Shown piece after piece: positions 58,499-64,000 of a DNA stretch of 64,000 nucleotides. The DNA is from DASVCN01 sp040905665 (GTDB taxonomy: Bacteria > Deinococcota > Deinococci > Deinococcales > Trueperaceae): contig JBBDRD010000029.1 in the NCBI GenBank assembly GCA_040905665.1, forward strand, positions 1 through 64,000. Direction: 5' to 3'. The notes under the pieces are model-generated. The model did not search any database, was not told the origin of the DNA, and was given only the letters and a program-made list of their open reading frames with translations. Numbering within the stretch: the first letter of the stretch is position 1; each line of letters opens with the position of its first letter. Made by a program: the position numbers and the translations under genes.

Positions 58499-59254
58499 TC
58501 AGTTGCGCTCGTCGATAACCTCGGCGTCCTCGGGAATGTAGGTGACATCCTCGGCGGACAGCCCTCCATCGCGCCGGAAGTTTTCGACAAACAGCTCCGC
58601 CAGAGTTTGGCCGTCGCCCCCCGTGAGGACGAGTTGGGTGGGAACCCAGGTGCCCTCTTCGACCGTCGCCAGTACATGGTCGATGGTCGCTCCCTCCTCG
58701 CTGTTGTCGAGCCGCAGTTCGTAGGCGCCCGGCTCGTAGCCCACCAAGCTCGCCTCCCAACCGGCGAACAAGGCGTCGAGGTCGAGGGAGAGAGTGAAGC
58801 CTTCGCTCGGCCCCTGCCCGGTTGTTTCCTGCTCGCCCATTTCCTGCCCGCCTATTTCCTGCCCGCCAAGGAATCCACCGAGAGCGTCGGGATCGTTGGC
58901 ATCGAACACCGTCACCTGATTGGTCAGGAAGATGTAGTTGTAAACAGCATCTCCGTCGAAAACGATCACGTTGTCGGCCAGCGCGTCGGGCTGGATGAAA
59001 TAGGCGCGTCCCGCCCTTTCGCCGGGAACCACCTCGATCTCCACTTCCAGGTTGATGCTGCTGCCGTCCGGGTCGAGAAGCCTTCCGGTAAGCAGGAAGC
59101 TCGCGTCCTGCGCAGTCTCCGCCGCCTCCGTCATCTGCGCCAGCACCTCGTCGGCAGTCAGATCCTGAGCCAGCGAGACGCCGGATAGTGCGATGGAGAG
59201 GGCGGCCAGCATGGCCGTAAGCAGGGGGCGAGACTTCCGCGAAGCGATCTTCAT
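58499..59254 (-). CDS. LolA-like outer-membrane lipoprotein carrier / sorting protein
   Basis: A 251-residue exported protein: signal peptide at about 1-30 ending SLAQ, then a LolA-like half-barrel (LTADEVLAQMTEAAETAQDASFLLTGRL, INLEVEIEVVPGERAGRAYFIQP, VIVFDGDAVYNYIFLTNQVTVF, WVPTQLVLTGGDGQTLAELFVENF). A 15-nt repeat inserts GGQEI-GGQEM-GEQET in the middle. Relatives ferry lipoproteins between membranes. AAGGAG lies 5 nt before the ATG at 59254. Confidence 0.82.
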   Translation of the reverse strand: MKIASRKSRPLLTAMLAALSIALSGVSLAQDLTADEVLAQMTEAAETAQDASFLLTGRLLDPDGSSINLEVEIEVVPGERAGRAYFIQPDALADNVIVFDGDAVYNYIFLTNQVTVFDANDPDALGGFLGGQEIGGQEMGEQETTGQGPSEGFTLSLDLDALFAGWEASLVGYEPGAYELRLDNSEEGATIDHVLATVEEGTWVPTQLVLTGGDGQTLAELFVENFRRDGGLSAEDVTYIPEDAEVIDERN

Positions 59255-59422
59255 ATGAACTCCTTCATCTAGGCAGTTGCCACTCGTATGCCCGTTTCTG
59301 TCTTTCACTTTGACGGAAAGCGAGCCCACTGTATGTCCACAGTAGATGAAGGACCCTTAAGTATGCGCACACGCCCCGGCAAACCCAGGTGCTAGTCTCC
59401 CATTCGTGAAAGGAGAGGGTTC

Positions 59423-60670
59423 ATGAAACGAGTGTTCGGCCTTCTACTCCTGATAGTCGTGTGGGCCTCTCCCGCCTGGGCGCAATCCCAGGACGGAGTG
59501 GTCTTCAGTCCTCAATCGATCGTAGTCAACCCACGCCCCGGCTTCGAGGTGGACGTATTCCTCGACCAAGGCAGTGACTCTCAGATCCCTACTTACCAGG
59601 TGGGCGACGAAATATCTATCGGTGTTCGTGTCACTGAGGACAGCTACGTCTACCTCTTCAACGTGCGTCCCAACGGTCAGATCCAGCAGCTGCTTCCAAA
59701 CCGTTACGACAGTGCCGGCGAGAACAACTTCCTGCGTGCGGGGGAGACACGCCACTTCCCGGCGCCCAATGCCCGTTACGTTTTCAATGCTGCGCCGCCA
59801 CGCGGCCTCGACAAGGTAATCGCGGTTGCCTCCAAGACCGAACTAGATACCCGCGAGCTCGCGCGCTTCGAGGAGGACCCGAACTTCGCCACCTCGCAAA
59901 TAGGCGAGGAAGGATTCGCCCGTAACCTGTCGATCGTCGTCCGGCCGATCGAGCAGAGCAACTGGGTGACCGACACTGCCCTGCTGTACGTGGGCGACCG
60001 GCCGCAAGAGGCGGCATACGGAACGCTCGCGGTACGGTCGACCCCTCAGGATTCTCTTGTTTACATTGACGGGGAGTTCGTGGGTTACACCCCGGTGAGT
60101 TACGGCGCCCGTCCCGGACGTCACGAAGTGCGAGTCGAACGGAGTGGTTACGAAACCTTCCGGGAGACCGTGAATTTGCGGCCCGGCAGCTCGACAACGG
60201 TCGACGCACGACTCGCTCAGGTGCAGAGGACCGGCTCGGTCACTTTCGAGAGCGAGCCCCGTAGGGCCGAGGTATACGTCGACGGGCGCTTCGTTGGCAC
60301 CACGCCCACGAGCAGCATTCAACTCGATGCCGGCAGCCATGAAGCGCGCTTCCGTATTCAGGGCTACCAGGACGCCTTCGTGAATTTCGACGTGCGCGCC
60401 GGCAGCAACCAGACGGTTAGCACCAGATTGCGCGGCACGAACGGCAGCCTCTCGGTAGTGGCGAACGTGGGTGGTGCGCGTGTCTACCTCGACGGCAACT
60501 TCGTCGGGACTGTCGCCAACGGGACCGGCCAGCTCAACGTGGGTGACCTTCAGCCGGGTGAATACGAGCTCGTAGTCATAGCTCCGGGATTCGAGACCTA
60601 CCTGAACGACGACGTCCGGATTCGCGCAGGCGATACCGAGAGCGTTCGCGTAAGACAGGAACGAAACTAA
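59423..60670 (+). CDS. Surface protein with DUF4384 and three PEGA domains
   Basis: A 415-residue exported protein: signal peptide (residues 1-20, ending AWAQ), a DUF4384 domain (about 40-170, DEISIGVRVTEDSYVYLFNVRPNGQIQQLLPN), then three PEGA repeats, each with a YxDGxFVG turn: VYIDGEFVGYTP, VYVDGRFVGTTP and VYLDGNFVGTVA. This combination is common in Deinococcus/Thermus envelope proteins and may bind peptidoglycan or S-layer. AAGGAGAGGG lies 3 nt before the ATG, and an extended -10 (TGCTAGTCT) ends about 25 nt upstream. Confidence 0.88.
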   Translation: MKRVFGLLLLIVVWASPAWAQSQDGVVFSPQSIVVNPRPGFEVDVFLDQGSDSQIPTYQVGDEISIGVRVTEDSYVYLFNVRPNGQIQQLLPNRYDSAGENNFLRAGETRHFPAPNARYVFNAAPPRGLDKVIAVASKTELDTRELARFEEDPNFATSQIGEEGFARNLSIVVRPIEQSNWVTDTALLYVGDRPQEAAYGTLAVRSTPQDSLVYIDGEFVGYTPVSYGARPGRHEVRVERSGYETFRETVNLRPGSSTTVDARLAQVQRTGSVTFESEPRRAEVYVDGRFVGTTPTSSIQLDAGSHEARFRIQGYQDAFVNFDVRAGSNQTVSTRLRGTNGSLSVVANVGGARVYLDGNFVGTVANGTGQLNVGDLQPGEYELVVIAPGFETYLNDDVRIRAGDTESVRVRQERN

Positions 60671-60691
60671 CCGCTACCCTCCTTTGGTTCC

Positions 60692-60727
60692 GGACGCCGC
60701 ACGGCCCCATCTGGCTGCGCGGTGTCC
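60692..60727 (+). terminator. Hairpin after the PEGA gene, possible terminator
   Basis: GGACGCCGC (60692-60700) with GCGGTGTCC (60719-60727), nine pairs including one G-U. No T run follows, so it may only protect the 3' end. Confidence 0.4.
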
Positions 60728-60785
60728 GCATATTGCAAATCGAACCGCCCTGACGTCTGCACTTGGGTAGAATGCCAACGTCATC

Positions 60786-61553
60786 ATGCAAGGTAGCCAC
60801 CCCCAGGTCATCGCAGTCGTGCTCGCCGGCGGCGACCGTCACGATCCGCTCGCCCAAACGGCCGGCGTTCCGGTAAAGGCGCTCGTGCCTCTCGCCGGCA
60901 AACCGATGGCCGCTTACGTCATCGCCGCCCTCGAGCAGAGTGAATCGGTTGCGGAGATAGTCTACGTAGGCCCCGGCTTCGAGTTGCTAGGAGTGAAGCG
61001 TGGGCGGGCGGTTGAACCGGGGAAAGGCTTCGCTAACTCCCTGGCGCTGGGCCTGGGAGCCGCCCAGTCGATCTCTCGCACCAAACCAGCCCTGGTGGTC
61101 ACAGCCGACATCCCCTGGCTTACCTCCGCCGCAGTAGACCGCTTCGTAACCGCCGGAATCGACGCCGAACTCGCCTATCCGATAGTTAGTGAGGAAGATA
61201 CTCTCGCGGCTTTCCCAACACATAAACGAACCTTCGTGCGACTGAAGCAGGGACGCTTCACCGGAGGAAATTTGATGCTGCTCAAGCCCAGGCTCGTAGG
61301 ATCGCTTCTGGACCTGATAGACCGGGTTTACAGGGCAAGGAAGAATCCCCTGGCGCTAGCCGTTTTGGTAGGGCCGCGCACCTTGCTCGCTCTGCTACTG
61401 GGGCGCGCCGATCTCACTCGACTCGAGCAGCTCGCGAGCGAGCGACTCGGAGGGGTGGCTCATGCGGTAGTGAGCGCCGACGCCTGTCTGGCCGCAGATG
61501 TCGACCGCCTGGAGCAACTCGACGTTCCCATGCCCGTTGGAGAGCCGGCGTGA
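60786..61553 (+). CDS. MobA-like nucleotidyltransferase
   Basis: A 255-residue GT-A-fold protein: VIAVVLAGGDRHDPLAQTAGVPVKALVPLAGKPM is the nucleotide-binding opening with the basic residue that follows PxKxLxPLxGKPM, and ALVVTADIPWLTSAAVDRFV supplies the metal-binding Asp. Related enzymes attach GMP or CMP to molybdopterin, sugars or alcohols; the later half has no recognisable specificity motif. Its stop overlaps the next gene as GTGA. Confidence 0.78.
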   Translation: MQGSHPQVIAVVLAGGDRHDPLAQTAGVPVKALVPLAGKPMAAYVIAALEQSESVAEIVYVGPGFELLGVKRGRAVEPGKGFANSLALGLGAAQSISRTKPALVVTADIPWLTSAAVDRFVTAGIDAELAYPIVSEEDTLAAFPTHKRTFVRLKQGRFTGGNLMLLKPRLVGSLLDLIDRVYRARKNPLALAVLVGPRTLLALLLGRADLTRLEQLASERLGGVAHAVVSADACLAADVDRLEQLDVPMPVGEPA

Positions 61554-62110
61554 GGCGTCCGTCGCAGCTACGGCTCGCTGCGTTTCTGGCTGCGCTCGCC
61601 GCGGTGGCGTTCGCTCTGCTCGTGTCGTTCGCGCTCTACCTGCTACTTGGCCGGCGTGGCAGCCTTGCCTTTCACGACTTCAACCTCATGGGTATCGCCG
61701 AGGGACTGCTCTTCGTCATCTCGTTCGTCAGCGCGTTGCGCTATCTGCGCTCGGCGCTTCGCATGCCAAGCCCCACTCTGCTGTCGTTCGGTCTCGTCGC
61801 CCCGCCTACCGCCCGGCACGTCGCTGCAGCCGTGCCGGTCGTCGAGAGCGCTCAGAACATACAGACTCTGGCCGAGAACCGGATAGTCGTCGTCGAGGAG
61901 CAGGGCGTTCCGATAGGCATCACCGGTCTCAAGCGTGAGCGCATCACCTCCTGGGAGGAGCTGGTGAAGGTCGACGGATCTGTCGCAGTTACCGACCTGA
62001 GGCGGGTGCTCGCCCATGAGTCGCTGGTGGTGGTAATGGAGGACGGAAAGGTGGCAGGCGTGGTGACCCAGGAGATGTATCTGGGTGGCTTGTGGGGAAC
62101 GGTCCGTTAA
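61550..62110 (+). CDS. Membrane protein with CBS-like domain
   Basis: A 186-residue protein: two membrane segments (about 8-33 and 45-65) and a cytosolic CBS-like part (ENRIVVVEEQGVPIGITGLKRERI, VTDLRRVLAHESLVVVMEDGKVAGVVTQ). CBS pairs usually bind adenosine compounds and regulate their host protein. It starts in the GTGA overlap with the nucleotidyltransferase gene, so the two are coupled. Confidence 0.75.
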   Translation: MRRPSQLRLAAFLAALAAVAFALLVSFALYLLLGRRGSLAFHDFNLMGIAEGLLFVISFVSALRYLRSALRMPSPTLLSFGLVAPPTARHVAAAVPVVESAQNIQTLAENRIVVVEEQGVPIGITGLKRERITSWEELVKVDGSVAVTDLRRVLAHESLVVVMEDGKVAGVVTQEMYLGGLWGTVR

Positions 62111-62131
62111 CCGTCTTTGGGCTAAACGGTT
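62109..62131. terminator. Small hairpin between convergent genes
   Basis: AACCGT (62109-62114) with ACGGTT (62126-62131) around an 11-nt loop; weak, no T run. Confidence 0.3.
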
Positions 62132-62154
62132 GTGTGACCAGGTGGTCGTGGAAC

Positions 62155-63009
62155 TCAGCGGTCGGGCGCCGGCCGGGCGAAGACCATTGCCGAGCCCGGA
62201 CCCAGCCGCGCACCCAGTGCAGGACCGATAAGTTGCAGGCGGCCGTGGACGATCCTTAGTCCCGCTTCCTCCATCGCCGACCTTAGCCTAGCGAGTGCCT
62301 CTTGATCGGCCCCGCCATAGGCGATTGCCACCAGAAGAGTGCGATTTCCGAAGCGCTTTCGGAGGGCGGCCGCCAGCGCGTTGGCAACTCGGGACTCCCG
62401 TTCCCAGCCCAACTGAGTCATCTCACCCGATTCCATGGCCACCAGCCGGCGGTGCCCTAGCGCCCTGTGGCGCCTGTCTCGCAACGCGCTCAGCCAGTCC
62501 AGCTCGCCACTCCAGTCACCGTTCGTTGGGCTAACGACCCCGTAGAGGTTCTTCCGAATGCCCGCCGCAGCAAGCTGCATATCGATAGCGCTGCCCCCCT
62601 GACGCGAGAGGCGGGCCACCTCCAGCACGATCTCTGCTAACCCGGGTCCGGCAAATCCGGAATCGATAAAGGTAATCTTCTCTTCGACACCCAATCGCCT
62701 TGCCGCGCGCCTGGCGTGCTCGAAGGTTCGGGAGAATTGCGGGGAGAGATGAATGGAAACGATTTGATCGTAGCGCTGGAGGAGACGACGGTAGACGTGC
62801 ATGAAATCTTCGGGTTCCGGGGAGCGGACGGAGGGGACTACTCCCTGATGCTGCATCCAATCGTAGAGGGTGGCCGGATCGATGTCGCGCCAATCGAGGT
62901 ACACCTCTTCGCCCACCTCGAGGCGCAACGGGACCGCCTCGACGCGCAGGCGGTTGAGCGTGGCCGCCGGCAGGTCGCATGTCGAGTCGGTCACGACTCC
63001 CAGGAGCAT
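62155..63009 (-). CDS. DegV-family fatty-acid-binding protein
   Basis: A 284-residue protein with the DegV features: VVTDSTCDLPAATL at the start, the strand EAVPLRLEVGEEVYLDW, VVPSVRSPEPEDFMHVYRRLL, VSIHLSPQFSRTFEHARRAA and FIDSGFAGPGLAEIVLE. DegV (FakB) proteins bind a fatty acid and present it to the FakA kinase for phosphorylation. No fakA is in view. It is divergent from bshA, 80 bp apart. Confidence 0.9.
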   Translation of the reverse strand: MLLGVVTDSTCDLPAATLNRLRVEAVPLRLEVGEEVYLDWRDIDPATLYDWMQHQGVVPSVRSPEPEDFMHVYRRLLQRYDQIVSIHLSPQFSRTFEHARRAARRLGVEEKITFIDSGFAGPGLAEIVLEVARLSRQGGSAIDMQLAAAGIRKNLYGVVSPTNGDWSGELDWLSALRDRRHRALGHRRLVAMESGEMTQLGWERESRVANALAAALRKRFGNRTLLVAIAYGGADQEALARLRSAMEEAGLRIVHGRLQLIGPALGARLGPGSAMVFARPAPDR

Positions 63010-63089
63010 GGCCGCAGTCTACGACGGTGCGAGCTGCTGTCGCGGTCGAGCCCGGGGACTTCCCGAGACTGGGCCGAGGTGACGGCGCC

Positions 63090-64000
63090 ATGAATATCGC
63101 TGTCCTGCTCCACAGCGGCGTGGGCGGAAGCGGCGTGGTCGCCACCGAGCTCGGCATCGCCCTGGCCCGCGACGGCCACTCGGTTCACTTCGTTGCCGAC
63201 CGGGTTCCCTTTCGTCTGGGGGAGATCAGCTGCGAAGGGGTCTACTTCCACGAGGTCAAGACGATCACTTACCCGCTGTTCTCGAACCCGCTAACCACAC
63301 TGTCGGTGGCATCGAAGTTGGTGGAGGTGATCGAGGAGGTGGAGATCGATCTCATCCACGCTCACTACGCCGTGCCGCACGCCACCGCCGCCCTGCTGGC
63401 CCGTGACATGACCAGGCGCCGGCAGGCGCCGGCGGTGGTCACCACCTTGCACGGTACCGACGTGACGCTAGTTGGGCTCCACCCGGCCTATCTGCGAACC
63501 ACCCAATACTCGATAGAGGGCTCCGACGTGGTGACAGCCGTGAGCCGCTACCTGGCAAAGGCTACCCGTGAGCAGCTGGACGTATCGCGGGAGATCACCG
63601 TGATTCCCAACCCCGTAGACATCGACCGCTTTCGTCCCGGCTTTGACCCCAAGCTCCGCAGTCGCTACGCCGGCGAGGAGGAGAAACTGTTGGTGCATGT
63701 GTCGAACTTTCGTCCAGTGAAACGGGTCATTAACGTGGTGCGGGTGTTCGCTGCGGTGGCTCGGGAGTTACCGGCTCGATTACTGATGGTGGGGGACGGG
63801 CCCGATCGCCCTGCGGCGCTGCAGCTGGCCCGGGAACTGGGAGTGGCCGATCGGGTCTCGTTCCTCGGCTCATTCCCGCGCGTAGAGGCCCTGCTGCCGC
63901 TCACCGACCTCTTTCTGCTCCCCAGTCGCAACGAATCGTTCGGCTTGGCGGCGCTCGAGGCGATGGCTTCGGGTGTGCCGGTCGTGGGGAGCGCTTCGGG
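63090..64000 (+). CDS. bshA: Bacillithiol synthesis glycosyltransferase BshA, C-terminal part beyond the window
   Basis: Makes N-acetylglucosaminyl-malate, the first step of bacillithiol, the low-molecular-weight thiol of Bacillus and Deinococcus. The 303 residues present are a GT4 retaining glycosyltransferase: VLLHSGVGGSGVVATELGIALARDGHSVHFV is the typical BshA opening, followed by IDLIHAHYAVPHATAALLAR, VTTLHGTDVTLVG, VTAVSRYLAKATRE, VIPNPVDIDRFRP, LVHVSNFRPVKRV, MVGDGPDRPAA and LFLLPSRNESFGLAALEAMASGVPVVG. The gene runs off the right edge. Confidence 0.93.
   Translation, partial: MNIAVLLHSGVGGSGVVATELGIALARDGHSVHFVADRVPFRLGEISCEGVYFHEVKTITYPLFSNPLTTLSVASKLVEVIEEVEIDLIHAHYAVPHATAALLARDMTRRRQAPAVVTTLHGTDVTLVGLHPAYLRTTQYSIEGSDVVTAVSRYLAKATREQLDVSREITVIPNPVDIDRFRPGFDPKLRSRYAGEEEKLLVHVSNFRPVKRVINVVRVFAAVARELPARLLMVGDGPDRPAALQLARELGVADRVSFLGSFPRVEALLPLTDLFLLPSRNESFGLAALEAMASGVPVVGSAS

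Overview
The window reads as chromosomal DNA of a high-GC, two-membrane bacterium of the Deinococcota, most like the Truepera/Trueperaceae side of the phylum. This is inferred from gene content and signals, not from a database search. Supporting signs are an OmpH/Skp periplasmic chaperone and a LolA-like carrier (outer membrane present), a PEGA/DUF4384 surface protein, a DdrA/Rad52-like protein, the bacillithiol enzyme BshA, a B12-dependent ribonucleotide reductase, a family 5 uracil-DNA glycosylase, and many leaderless genes in which a TANNNT -10 box lies 5-8 nt before ATG or GTG.

Layout. 1-6.1 kb: argF (cut by the window edge), prepilin peptidase, ompH, then the conserved cluster ffh-rpsP-khpA-rimM-trmD on the minus strand. 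6.2-9.6 kb: exported TPR protein, GerMN protein, S41 protease. 9.7-10.9 kb: HTH/PemK toxin-antitoxin pair, a serine-recombinase remnant and tRNA-Arg(CCG), probably the scar of an integrated element. 11-15 kb: SurA/PpiD-type foldase and purH. 15.3-20.6 kb: nrdJ, interrupted by two inteins that each carry a LAGLIDADG endonuclease. 20.6-25 kb: divergent HD-GYP and histidine-kinase sensor genes. 25-35 kb: three tRNA or housekeeping blocks (tRNA-Asn, amidase, VUT-type queuosine-precursor transporter, tRNA-Pro, recX, LolC-like permease, tgt, proC, VanZ-like protein, methylmalonyl-CoA epimerase-like protein). 35-41 kb: a coupled operon argG-GNAT-argH-argA-asparaginase, then an EamA exporter. 41-49 kb: a large envelope protein, ddrA-like gene, metallophosphatase, ftsE and gyrA. 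49-52.8 kb: degenerate ybaK, then purB-purC-purS and a lipase. 52.9-58.4 kb: rlmI-like, UDG family 5, patB, esterase and fumC. 58.5-64 kb: lolA-like, PEGA protein, MobA-like nucleotidyltransferase, CBS protein, degV and bshA (cut by the window edge).

The most unusual signal runs across the whole window: short tandem repeats (12-16 nt, different sequence at each locus) sit on gene junctions and gene ends. At four co-directional junctions (rimM/trmD, TPR/gerMN, permease/recX, envelope protein/eamA) the repeat multiplies an overlapping stop-start codon (GTGA, ATGA or CTGA). In all four the lengths are such that each overlap opens a tiny ORF ending exactly on the next overlap, giving an uninterrupted relay of stop-start steps from one gene to the next. 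A related arrangement precedes tgt. At three convergent ends (fumC, ftsE, lipase/rlmI) repeats copy the stop codon into all three frames.
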